Of a stretch of DNA of 64,000 nt, positions 1-7,575 are shown piece after piece. The DNA comes from Acidobacteriota bacterium (GTDB lineage Bacteria; Acidobacteriota; Aminicenantia; Aminicenantales; Saccharicenantaceae). The position numbers were made by a program, and so were the translations under genes. Where the stretch lies: positions 62,001 through 126,000 of the forward strand of contig JAKQUO010000048.1 in NCBI GenBank assembly GCA_029569255.1, written 5' to 3'. Below the pieces are notes generated by a model, which saw only the letters and a list, made by a program, of their open reading frames with translations, did no database searches and was not told the DNA's origin. Position 1 is the stretch's first letter. Every line of letters starts with the position of its first letter.

Positions 1-2
1 AG

Positions 3-755
3 GTCCTCGTCGGGCCATGCGGCTTCTCCGGGGCCTGCACCTGCGGGACGTGCGTCGAGATGACCAGCGGCGAGCGGGTCGGCCTGATGGTCAAGGGCCT
101 CGGCGACATGTGCCGGGCCATGGACGTCTTCATCGTCGGCGGCGGCTTCTCGACCTCGTTCTCGGACGTCGTCCCGGCCGTCGTCGTCGCGGTCTTCGGC
201 AAGCTCGTGGCGCCCAAGGTCCTGACCAAGCCGGCCAAGGCCGCCGGCGACCGGTTCATCCTGATCGGGCGGACCGGCAGCGACGGCAACGACACCCTTT
301 ACCGGGCCGGCCTGGTGAAGACGATGAAGCCGGCCGTGGCCCTGTTCAGGGAGGAGCGAAAGGTCATGGACGCGACCCTGGCCGCCTTCCGGACCGGCAA
401 GATCAAGTCCTGCTCCGACCTCGGCGCGGCCGGCATCGGCGCGGCCGTCTGCGAGTCGGCCCGCTACGGCGGGTTCGGGGCCCGTGTCGATCTCGCCAAG
501 GTCCCGCTCAGGGAGAAGGGCCTCACGCCGGAGGAGATCCTGATCTGCGAGTCCCAGGCCCGGATGTCGGTCCAGGTGGCCGAGAGGGACGTCGACACCG
601 TGCTCCGGGCGGTCCGGGGCGAAGGCGTCAGGGCCGAGGTCATCGGCGTGATCAACGACGACGACCAGGAGGTCTTCGAGCACAAAGGCAAGACCGTGGC
701 CGTCATCCCCAACCGGCCCTCGAAGGCCGTCATGGCGGAGCTGCGCAAGGTCTGA
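3..755 (+). CDS. PurL-like AIR-synthase-fold protein (5' end outside window)
   Basis: The reading frame is open from the first bases, so the gene starts upstream; only the last 250 residues are seen. They match the PurL/PurM (AIR synthase related) fold: a GLGDMCRAM helix, then GRTGSDGN, SDLGAAGIGAAVCESA, VPLREKGLTPEEILICESQARM and a C-terminal VIGVINDDD strand, the order found in the C-terminal half of phosphoribosylformylglycinamidine synthase II. PurL makes FGAM from FGAR with glutamine and ATP in purine synthesis. It is followed after 4 bp by a PurM-like gene, which supports a purine role. Odd point: where PurL usually has a DNLNFGN-like stretch, this protein has four cysteines (CGFSGACTCGTC), so a different AIR-synthase family enzyme is possible. 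Confidence 0.75.
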   Translation, partial: VLVGPCGFSGACTCGTCVEMTSGERVGLMVKGLGDMCRAMDVFIVGGGFSTSFSDVVPAVVVAVFGKLVAPKVLTKPAKAAGDRFILIGRTGSDGNDTLYRAGLVKTMKPAVALFREERKVMDATLAAFRTGKIKSCSDLGAAGIGAAVCESARYGGFGARVDLAKVPLREKGLTPEEILICESQARMSVQVAERDVDTVLRAVRGEGVRAEVIGVINDDDQEVFEHKGKTVAVIPNRPSKAVMAELRKV

Positions 756-759
756 GGGG

Positions 760-1890
760 ATGCCGGCGAAAGACGCGAAGTCCGCCTACGCCCGGTCCGG
801 CGTCGACTACGCCAAGATCGAGCCGTTCAAGATGGCCATGGTCCGGGCCGGCAAGCGGACGCTCGCCTTCCCGAACCGGCGCGGGGTCCATGTCGACGCG
901 GGGAGCGTCGGCGCCCACGGGGCCGTCTTCGAGTACCGGGGCGGCCGGCCCCACCTCTGGTGCATGACCCAGGAAGGCCTGGGGAACAAGAACTGGATCG
1001 CGGAGTGGATGTACCAGCACGCCGGGACCGGCCGGACGTATTACGAGGGCATCGGCATCGACACGGCCCTGATGGCGGCCAACGACGTCATCTGCCAGGG
1101 CGCCCTGCCCGTGATCTACACCGACGAGGTGGCGGCGGGCGACAGCGAATGGTTCGAGGACGAGCGGCGGAGCCGGGACCTGGCCGAGAGCTTCTACCGG
1201 GCCTGCGAGATGTGCGGCATGGCCCTGCCGGCCGGGGAGTCCCCGGCCCTGCGCTACCTCGTCAAGGCCGAGCCGCCGGTGCGGAGCGCGCCCTCCCTCT
1301 CCGGGTGCGTGACCGGCCTCATCGCCCCCCCGACGAGAATGATCACCGGCGAGAAGATCGCCGTCGGGGACCGCATCGTCGGGGCCCCGTCCTCGGGGCT
1401 CCACGCCAACGGGGTCTCCCTGGTGATCGAGCGGGCCCTGGCCCTCAAAGACGGGTTCCTGACGCCCCTCCCCGACGGGAGGACCCTGGGCGAGGAGGCG
1501 CTCATCCCGACGCGCTCCTACGTCGGGCTCGTCGAGGCCCTCCTGGATGAGGGCGTCGAGATCCACGCGCTGCTCGGCGGCACGGGCGGCGGCATCTCCA
1601 AGATCGCCTACGCCAAGACGCCCTTCACCTACCGGGTCAAGAGGTGGGTGGAGGAGGTCCCGCCGCTTTTCCAGTTCATGCGCCGGGCCGGCGTCAGTCT
1701 CGAGGACTGCCTGACGACCTTCAACTGGGGGATCGGGTTCTACGTCTATGTGCCCGAAAGCGAGGTCGACCGGACCCTGCAGGCGGGCCGGAAGGCCGGA
1801 TACGACCTCCTCGAGCTCGGCCAGGTCGAGGCGGGAGAGCGGCGGGTCATCTTCGAGCCGGAGAAGCTCACGCTCGCGGCGATCGAATAG
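760..1890 (+). CDS. PurM-like AIR synthase family protein
   Basis: 376 residues. The N-terminus (YARSGVDYAKIEPFK) resembles PurM, which closes the imidazole ring to form AIR from FGAM and ATP in the cytosol. Family marks include GIGIDTALMAANDVICQGA (the metal and substrate loop region), GDRIVGAPSSGLHANGVSLV, LLGGTGGGISKI and TFNWGIGFYVYVPE near the end. It is about 30 residues longer than typical PurM, mainly around residues 120-170. It starts 4 bp after the PurL-like stop with a GAGGGG-like site just upstream, so the two are probably co-translated. PurM itself is the best guess, but the unusual PurL-like partner leaves open a specialised paralogue. Confidence 0.75.
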   Translation: MPAKDAKSAYARSGVDYAKIEPFKMAMVRAGKRTLAFPNRRGVHVDAGSVGAHGAVFEYRGGRPHLWCMTQEGLGNKNWIAEWMYQHAGTGRTYYEGIGIDTALMAANDVICQGALPVIYTDEVAAGDSEWFEDERRSRDLAESFYRACEMCGMALPAGESPALRYLVKAEPPVRSAPSLSGCVTGLIAPPTRMITGEKIAVGDRIVGAPSSGLHANGVSLVIERALALKDGFLTPLPDGRTLGEEALIPTRSYVGLVEALLDEGVEIHALLGGTGGGISKIAYAKTPFTYRVKRWVEEVPPLFQFMRRAGVSLEDCLTTFNWGIGFYVYVPESEVDRTLQAGRKAGYDLLELGQVEAGERRVIFEPEKLTLAAIE

Positions 1891-1933
1891 CTCCGCGCCG
1901 TCGCGCTCCGGCCGGGTCCGACGGGGGACAGCG

Positions 1934-3115
1934 ATGCCAGGAACGAAGAAACGAAAACCGTTCGCGGCGGCCGCCCTCGGCGCCGTCGTCTTGTGCGCCG
2001 CCCTGGCCGGCGGAGCCGGCGGGCAGAGCCCGAAGCCGAGGGCCCGCGACCTCGGCGTCCCCTTCGACGGCGCGCCGGGCGCTTGGAACGCCATCACCGA
2101 CGTCGCCGGGGTCGAGGTCGGGATGACGACGCTCGTCTCTGGGACAGGGCGTCTCGTCGCCGGCCGGGGGCCGGTCCGGACCGGCGTCACCGCGGTCTTC
2201 CCGCGCCCCAAGGCCGAGAGGAACCAGGTCTTCGCGGCCTGGTCCAAGCTCAACGGGAACGGCGAGATGACGGGCACGGCCTGGCTCGAGGAGTCGGGCT
2301 TCCTCGAGGGGCCCGTCCTCGTCACCAACACCCACAGCGTCGGCGTCGTCCGAGACGCGGTCATCGCCTGGCAGCTCGCGCGGCTGGGGGACAAGCACCC
2401 GACCTGGTCCCTCCCCGTCGTGGCCGAGACCTGGGACGGGGACCTCAACGACATCAACGGGTTCCACGTCAAGCCCGAGCATGTTTTCAGGGCGCTCGAC
2501 GGCGCCAAGTCCGGCCCGGTGGCCGAGGGGAACGTCGGCGGCGGCACGGGCATGATCGTCCACGGCTTCAAGGGCGGGACCGGCACGTCCTCGCGCCGGG
2601 TGACGCTCGGGAGCGCGGCCTACACGGTCGGCGTCCTCGTCCAGGCGAACTACGGCGTCCGCGATCAGCTGACGATCGCCGGCGTCCCCGTCGGCCGGGA
2701 GATCCCGGACCTCCTGCCGGAGGTCGGCGGCGATGACGCCGGGTCGATCATCGCCGTCGTCGCCACCGACGCGCCGCTCCTGCCGCACCAGCTCAGGCGG
2801 ATGGCCGAGCGGGTGACGCTCGGGATCGGCCGGACGGGCGGCCTCGGCGGCAACGGCTCGGGCGACATCTTCGTCGCCTTCTCCACGGCCAACGCGGCCG
2901 CGGCCGAGGGCGCGGGCCTCGTCGAGGTCGAGATGCTGCCCAACGAGTGGATCAACCCGCTGTTCGCCGCGACCGTCCAGGCCACCGAGGAGGCCGTCGT
3001 CAACGCCATGGTCGCGGCCGAGACGATGGAGGGCGTCGACGGCCACGTCGTCCACGCCATCCCGCACGACCGCCTCAGGGCCGTCCTCAGGAAATACGGC
3101 CGCCTGGCGAACTGA
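1934..3115 (+). CDS. Secreted P1 family peptidase (DmpA/L-aminopeptidase D-esterase type)
   Basis: 393 residues from the ATG at 1934; a longer open frame upstream only overlaps the PurM-like gene. Residues 1-32 form a signal peptide ending near AGGQS. The rest is the DmpA fold: RARDLGVPFDGAPGAWNAITDVAGVEVG at the start, VTNTHSVGVV, AETWDGDLNDINGFHV, and GGLGGNGSGD, where Ser309 is the expected nucleophile of the self-cleaving Ntn-like family. DmpA enzymes cleave themselves before that serine and act as aminopeptidases on D- or beta-amino peptides. The signal peptide places it in the periplasm. It lies 43 bp after the purine genes and may be transcribed with them. Confidence 0.9.
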   Translation: MPGTKKRKPFAAAALGAVVLCAALAGGAGGQSPKPRARDLGVPFDGAPGAWNAITDVAGVEVGMTTLVSGTGRLVAGRGPVRTGVTAVFPRPKAERNQVFAAWSKLNGNGEMTGTAWLEESGFLEGPVLVTNTHSVGVVRDAVIAWQLARLGDKHPTWSLPVVAETWDGDLNDINGFHVKPEHVFRALDGAKSGPVAEGNVGGGTGMIVHGFKGGTGTSSRRVTLGSAAYTVGVLVQANYGVRDQLTIAGVPVGREIPDLLPEVGGDDAGSIIAVVATDAPLLPHQLRRMAERVTLGIGRTGGLGGNGSGDIFVAFSTANAAAAEGAGLVEVEMLPNEWINPLFAATVQATEEAVVNAMVAAETMEGVDGHVVHAIPHDRLRAVLRKYGRLAN

Positions 3116-3171
3116 CGCCAGGCCCGCGGGCGGGACCGCCGCGCCGGCCCGAGCGCCCGGCTCCCCTCCAG

Positions 3172-3200
3172 TTGCGGAGCGGGCCCGAATCCCCTAATAT
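3172..3200 (+). promoter_or_regulatory. Predicted sigma-70 promoter of resB-ccsA
   Basis: TTGCGG at 3172-3177 and TAATAT at 3195-3200 are 17 bp apart, about 50 bp before the resB start. The pattern is seen directly; activity is inferred. Confidence 0.55.
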
Positions 3201-3250
3201 CGGTAGCGTGCCGGCGGCCGCCGGGGCCGCCGGGACGAAAGGACTCGCGC

Positions 3251-4609
3251 ATGCGGCGGTTCGTGAAACTCTTCTCCTCGGTCAGGCTGGCCATCGTCCT
3301 GATCATCCTCGTCACCCTGGCCTCGGTCCTGGGGACGCTCATCCCGCAGGGGCGGAGCGCCGCCGAGTACGCCGCGCGCTACGGAAGCCTCTCGGGGCTC
3401 TTCCAGGCGCTCCAGCTGACCCGCCTCTACCGGTCCGGCTGGTTCCTGGGGCTCCTCCTCCTCTTCGCCTTGAACATCGCCGTCTGCTCCGCCACCCGGC
3501 TCGGGGCCAAATGGCGCCGGGCCTTCGGCCCGGCCGAGGCCGCCGACGCCCAGGGCCTGATGGCCTCGAGGGTCAAGGCCCGCTTCCGGGCGGCCCCGCC
3601 CCTCGCGACGGCCGGCGACCGCGTCGCCGGACTTCTCCGGGCCCGGCGCTACAGGGTGACCCGGACGGCCTCGGCGGGAAAGCTCGAGCTTCTGGCCCGC
3701 AAGCGGCGCCTGGGCTGGCTCGGCTCCGACGTCGTCCATCTCGGGCTGCTGGTCATCCTGGCCGGGGGGCTCGCCAGCGGGCTGGCCGGCCGCCGTTCGG
3801 ACCTGGCCCTGCGCGAGGGCGAGACGGCCGAGGTGCCGCGGGCCGGCTTCAGCCTCCGCCTGGACAAGTTCGACACGGAATATTATCCCCAGGGCGGGGT
3901 CAAGGACTGGAAGAGCACGGTCACCGTGATCGAGAACGGCGTTCCGGTCCTGACCCGCGTCGTCGAGGTCAACCATCCCCTGGCGCACCGCGGGTTCCTT
4001 TTCTACCAGTCGAGGTACGGCCGGGACTGGTCGGCGCCGCGCCTCGAGCTCGAGGTCCGCAAGCGCGCCGACGCCTCCTTCGCCCGGGCCGTGACGCTGA
4101 GGCCGGGCGAGCGGGCCGAGGTCGGCGACCCCGACGTGAGCCGCGTCGTCGTCCGCGCCTTCGTCCCCGACTTCGTCATCGGGGAGGGGGGGAGGGTCCA
4201 GAGCCGGTCCCAGGAGCCCCGCAACCCGGCGGCCCTCGTCGAGGCCTGGAAAGGGGAGGAGCGGGCCTTCTCCGGCTGGGTCTTCGCCGGCTACCCGGAC
4301 TTCGCCCAGGCGCACGGCGGGCAGGGCCAGTCGCCCCTCGCCTTCGTCCTCAAGAGATATGAGGCCGGCCAGTACTCCGTCCTCGAGGCGGCCCATGACC
4401 CCGGCGCGAATTTCATCTGGCTCGGCTCGGCCCTCGTCACGGCCGGCCTCTTCCTGGCCTTCTACTGGCCGTCCCGGGAGGTCCGGGTCGTCCTCGAAGA
4501 AGCGCAGGGCAGGGTCGAAGTGATCGCCGCGGGCCGGGCGGCCAAGGGCCGGGAGGCCTTCGAGGCCGAATTCGCCCGCATCTTCGACGACGCCAGGAGG
4601 CTCTCATGA
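3251..4609 (+). CDS. resB: Cytochrome c biogenesis protein ResB
   Basis: 452 residues. ResB with CcsA/ResC forms the system II machine that carries haem across the inner membrane and ligates it to apocytochrome c. Seen here: N-terminal LFSSVRLAIVLIILVTLASVLGTLIPQG (first membrane segment with the ResB signature), a second segment near residues 57-76, a third around 160-180 (HLGLLVILAGGLASGLAG), a long periplasmic part with NHPLAHRGFLFYQSRYG, and a last segment near 392-413. AAAGGA precedes the ATG. It overlaps the next gene by ATGA, so the two are translationally coupled, as in other system II operons. This implies c-type cytochromes in the organism. Confidence 0.93.
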   Translation: MRRFVKLFSSVRLAIVLIILVTLASVLGTLIPQGRSAAEYAARYGSLSGLFQALQLTRLYRSGWFLGLLLLFALNIAVCSATRLGAKWRRAFGPAEAADAQGLMASRVKARFRAAPPLATAGDRVAGLLRARRYRVTRTASAGKLELLARKRRLGWLGSDVVHLGLLVILAGGLASGLAGRRSDLALREGETAEVPRAGFSLRLDKFDTEYYPQGGVKDWKSTVTVIENGVPVLTRVVEVNHPLAHRGFLFYQSRYGRDWSAPRLELEVRKRADASFARAVTLRPGERAEVGDPDVSRVVVRAFVPDFVIGEGGRVQSRSQEPRNPAALVEAWKGEERAFSGWVFAGYPDFAQAHGGQGQSPLAFVLKRYEAGQYSVLEAAHDPGANFIWLGSALVTAGLFLAFYWPSREVRVVLEEAQGRVEVIAAGRAAKGREAFEAEFARIFDDARRLS

Positions 4610-5394
4610 CGGAACCGTCCCTCTTCACCGCCGCGTTCGCTCTCTACGCCGCCGCCCTCATCGCCTATTTCGCGGCCCTGTTCGCCCGCCGCGAGAGCTG
4701 GGACCGGGCCGGGCTCGGCCTGGCCGCGGCCGGCCTGGCCGTTCACACGGCCGCCCTCGTCCTCCGGACCGTCTCGAGCGGCCACGCCCCGTTCACCAAC
4801 ATGTACGAGTCGCTGTCGTTCCTGTCCTGGGCCGTCGTCGTGGCCCTGATCGTCTTCGGGCGCAAGCCCCGGGTCGCCCGCCTCGGGCCCTACCTCATGC
4901 TGATCGTCGTGGCCCTGGTCGCCCTGGCCTCCTCGCCGCTCATGCCCAAGGAGGCGGCGCCGCTCGTCCCGGCGCTCCAGAGCTACTGGCTCTGGCTCCA
5001 CGTCTCGGTCACGCTCCTCGGCGAGGCCTTCTTCGCCGTGGCCTTCGTGGCCAGCGCCCTCTTTCTCGCCGCCGGCGCGGAGGAGAAGAGGCGGCGGCTC
5101 GACGCCCTGGCCTACCGGGCCGTGGCCGTGGGCTTCCCCCTGTTCACGCTGGGCGGCCTGGTCTTCGGCATGGTCTGGGCCTACCGCGCCTGGGGCCGCT
5201 ACTGGGCCTGGGACCCCAAGGAGGTCTGGAGCCTGATCACCTGGTTCGTCTTCGCCCTCTATCTCCACACGCGGATCGTCATGGGCTGGAAGGGGAAGCG
5301 CTCGGCCTGGATCGCCATCGCCGGGTTCCTGGCCGCGCTGTTCACCTACTTCGGGGTCAATTACCTGCTGGCCGGACTGCACAGCTACGCCTGA
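4606..5394 (+). CDS. ccsA: Cytochrome c biogenesis protein CcsA/ResC
   Basis: 262 residues with about eight hydrophobic segments. The tryptophan-rich haem-handling motif WGRYWAWDPKEVW starts at residue 196 and is the signature of the CcsA/CcmC/CcmF superfamily. Likely haem-ligand histidines lie in HAPFTNMYESLSF, YWLWLHVSVTLLG and YLHTRI. Together with ResB it exports and attaches haem to cytochromes c. The start overlaps the resB stop by 4 bp. Length matches short ResC/CcsB proteins. Confidence 0.93.
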   Translation: MTEPSLFTAAFALYAAALIAYFAALFARRESWDRAGLGLAAAGLAVHTAALVLRTVSSGHAPFTNMYESLSFLSWAVVVALIVFGRKPRVARLGPYLMLIVVALVALASSPLMPKEAAPLVPALQSYWLWLHVSVTLLGEAFFAVAFVASALFLAAGAEEKRRRLDALAYRAVAVGFPLFTLGGLVFGMVWAYRAWGRYWAWDPKEVWSLITWFVFALYLHTRIVMGWKGKRSAWIAIAGFLAALFTYFGVNYLLAGLHSYA

Positions 5395-5424
5395 GACCGC
5401 CCGCGCCGGCGCGGTTCCTCTCTA

Positions 5425-5475
5425 GGGGTGAGAACAATCCCCCCGGCATTCATCATCAACGGGGATTGCTCCCCC
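5425..5475. terminator. Long imperfect hairpin after ccsA
   Basis: CAATCCCC (5435-5442) pairs with GGGGATTG (5461-5468). The stem extends outward through GAG/CTC and GGGG/CCCC with small bulges, giving about 15 pairs around an 18-nt loop. No T tract follows. It lies between ccsA and the SH3-like gene and may end or pause transcription, or be a REP-like palindrome. Confidence 0.5.
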
Positions 5476-5519
5476 CGCCCGGGCGGCCGATGATAGCCAT
5501 CGAAGGAATGGGACCGGAG

Positions 5520-6389
5520 ATGGCAAGGCGCCCGGAACGCTCGCTCGCCCTGGCGGCGGCCGCCGTTTCCGTCTTCCTCCTGGCCGCCCTGGCCCCCCCG
5601 ACGGGCCGGGCCGAGATCATCGTCAGGCTCGAGATCACGGCCGAGAAGGGGCCCGTCCACCTGGAGCCCGACCCCCGCAGCCCCATCGTCGAGACGCTCC
5701 CCCGCGGCGCCGTCGTCAAGCAGGCCAGCGCCATGAGGTTCCGGACGGACTGGCTCTACGTCCAGTTCACCTCCGCGAGGTCGGGGCGATTGCTCAGCGG
5801 CTATGTCCTGGAGGGCTGCGTCCGCAAGCTCAACTCGACCCTCAAGGTCGTCGACCTGACCCCGTCCACCGCCATCGAGAACCCCAGGGAATTCGACCTG
5901 GAGTCCGCCCGCCTCCCCGCGGTGATGTGGGGCATGGGCCGGGAGAGCATCGTCAGGATCGAGGGCCGTCCCCTGGCCGTCGAGGAGGCCGGGGCCATGG
6001 AGTTCATCCGTTACCGGCGCGAGGTCTGCGGCAAGCGCTGCCTGATCATCTACGCCCTGGCCAACCGGCGCCTCGTCTCGGCCCGGATCAGCCTGATCGA
6101 GAACTACGCCGACAAGGACCGCTACATCGCCGACTACAACAAGATCCGGGACTACCTGAACCGCAAGATCGGGGAGCCCCGCTTCGACAACGTCATTTGG
6201 AAGGACCGGTCCTACGCCGAGCGCGGCGAGACCCTGGGCGTGGCCGTCACGACGGGCAGCCTGAGCCTGTCCTCGGAGTGGGTGACCGGCGACACGGGCC
6301 TGCGGCTGAGCCTGACCGGGGAGCCGAACGGCATCCTCTTCGCCGCGGAGATCAACGACATCAAGGCCAAGAATCCGGCCTCTTTCTAA
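5520..6389 (+). CDS. Secreted SH3-like domain protein
   Basis: 289 residues from the ATG at 5520; in-frame starts also exist at 5466 (TTG), 5490 and 5508, and AAGGA at 5503 favours 5520. MARRPERS followed by a hydrophobic stretch to TGRAEII is a signal peptide. Residues about 35-95 look like a bacterial SH3 domain (GPVHLEPDPRSPIVETLPRGAVV, then WLYVQFTSARSGRLLSGYV), a fold that often binds cell wall or repeats in periplasmic proteins. The remaining 190 residues are not recognised; they contain a Cys pair (REVCGKRCLI) that could form a disulphide. It is followed by a convergent gene. Confidence 0.7.
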   Translation: MARRPERSLALAAAAVSVFLLAALAPPTGRAEIIVRLEITAEKGPVHLEPDPRSPIVETLPRGAVVKQASAMRFRTDWLYVQFTSARSGRLLSGYVLEGCVRKLNSTLKVVDLTPSTAIENPREFDLESARLPAVMWGMGRESIVRIEGRPLAVEEAGAMEFIRYRREVCGKRCLIIYALANRRLVSARISLIENYADKDRYIADYNKIRDYLNRKIGEPRFDNVIWKDRSYAERGETLGVAVTTGSLSLSSEWVTGDTGLRLSLTGEPNGILFAAEINDIKAKNPASF

Positions 6390-6407
6390 CCCTCCTTTCT
6401 GTCTTCG

Positions 6408-6437
6408 CCCCCTTCCCCGTCCCCCCGGGGAAGGGGG
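6408..6437. terminator. Perfect 11-bp inverted repeat between convergent genes
   Basis: CCCCCTTCCCC at 6408-6418 pairs exactly with GGGGAAGGGGG at 6427-6437 around an 8-nt loop. It sits between the stops of two converging genes, as expected for a two-way terminator, though no T tract follows on either strand. Confidence 0.55.
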
Positions 6438-6490
6438 CCCTTCGCGCCGCCGCGCCGCCCGTCTCCCGCCCCTCGGGAGGCGGCGAGGGC

Positions 6491-7444
6491 TCAGGCCATC
6501 TCTTTCTGGACGAAGCTCATGCTGACCCGGTTCTTGCCCAGCCACTTGCTGTGCATCATGAGCTGCTCGCTGCGCTTGACCAGGGACTCGACCGTGTCGT
6601 AGCGCAGGACCAGGCTGGCCCCCATGGAAACGGTGGCGTTGAGCATGCCCGTCTCGGTGGTGATGTAGGACTCGGCGACGAGCAGGCGGAGCTTGTTGGC
6701 CACGATGTCGAGGCGGCCCTCGTCGATGTTGAGCAGGACGACCAGGAACTCCTCGGTGCCCCAGCGGCCGACGATGTCGAAGAAGCGGACGTTCTTGTGG
6801 AGGGTCCGGGCCACGGTCCGGACGATCTTGCTGGCGTTGAAGCGGCCCTGCTTCTCGAGGATCTTGCCGTAGCTGTCGATATCGACGTAGATGAGCCCGA
6901 AGGGCAGGCCGTACCTCTGGAACTCCTCGATGCGGGTGTTGAGGGCCATGTCGAGGTACTGCTTGGACGGGATGCCCGTCTCGGTCTCGATGAGGCCCAT
7001 CTTCTCGAGCTCGGCCTGAGCGAGGGGCAGGGTCACCTTCGGCGCCGTGCTGGAGAAGGTCTCGACGGCGCCGATGATCTCGCCGTCGTCCTTGAAAACG
7101 GGGACGATCCTCAGGGTCGCCGGGGTGCGGAAGCCCTCCTTGTGCTGGAGATGGACGTCGAGGTCGCGGGGGGCGCCGTCCTTGAGGGCCATGGCCACGG
7201 GGCACTTGTCGCGGCAGATGTTGACCCCGCCGAAATCGGCGAACAGGGCCGGCTCCTCGTGGCAGGCCTTGCCCAGGACGGACGAGGCCTCCCGGCCGGT
7301 GATCCGTTCGGCCGCCTTGTTCCAGAAGACGATCTTGCGGTCCCTGTCCAGCCAGACGACGGCGTCCTGGACCTGGTTGAGGACCGCGTCGCAGATGTTC
7401 TTGCTCGCGTCCCTGAAGATCTCGAGGATGCTGTTTTCGGCCAT
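6491..7444 (-). CDS. PAS plus degenerate GGDEF domain protein
   Basis: 317 residues from the ATG at 7444, preceded by AGAGGGAC; the open frame extends further but without a site. Residues about 12-125 are a PAS domain (VLNQVQDAVVWLDRDRKIVFWNKAAERITG) with a cysteine pattern (NICRDKC). Residues about 150-315 are a GGDEF fold whose signature reads RWGTEEF instead of GG[DE]EF, and whose substrate loop (VDIDSYGKILEKQG) lacks the usual FKxIND..GH residues. Active cyclases make c-di-GMP from two GTP; the changes suggest a sensor or binding role without catalysis. No membrane segment is seen. It is divergent from the Xre regulator and shares its promoter region. Confidence 0.85.
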   Translation of the reverse strand: MAENSILEIFRDASKNICDAVLNQVQDAVVWLDRDRKIVFWNKAAERITGREASSVLGKACHEEPALFADFGGVNICRDKCPVAMALKDGAPRDLDVHLQHKEGFRTPATLRIVPVFKDDGEIIGAVETFSSTAPKVTLPLAQAELEKMGLIETETGIPSKQYLDMALNTRIEEFQRYGLPFGLIYVDIDSYGKILEKQGRFNASKIVRTVARTLHKNVRFFDIVGRWGTEEFLVVLLNIDEGRLDIVANKLRLLVAESYITTETGMLNATVSMGASLVLRYDTVESLVKRSEQLMMHSKWLGKNRVSMSFVQKEMA

Positions 7445-7466
7445 ATCTGTCCCTCTTCGGCTTCTC

Positions 7467-7495
7467 ATTCTAAGAGGCGTCGCGGCGTCCGTCAA
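7467..7495 (-). promoter_or_regulatory. Predicted promoter of the PAS-GGDEF gene
   Basis: Read on the minus strand: TTGACG (7490-7495), 17 bp, TAGAAT (7467-7472), ending about 22 bp before the ATG at 7444. Confidence 0.65.
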
Positions 7496-7524
7496 CCGTT
7501 TTTTTGACCGGGCGTCCGGTTGAC
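7491..7524. promoter_or_regulatory. Inverted repeat covering both divergent -35 boxes
   Basis: GTCAACCG (7491-7498) and CGGTTGAC (7517-7524) are perfect 8-bp inverted repeats with an 18-bp spacer. Each arm contains most of the -35 hexamer of one divergent promoter, so a dimeric repressor bound here would shut both genes. The adjacent Xre-type gene is the obvious candidate regulator (inference). Confidence 0.45.
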
Positions 7525-7548
7525 ACACCCCTAACCTCGTGTTATCCT
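7520..7548 (+). promoter_or_regulatory. Predicted promoter of the Xre/ImmA-like gene
   Basis: TTGACA (7520-7525), 17 bp, TATCCT (7543-7548). The ATG lies at 7576, giving a short leader of about 20 nt. Confidence 0.7.
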
Positions 7549-7575
7549 TCCGCCGCCGCCCAGGGGTGCGCCGTC

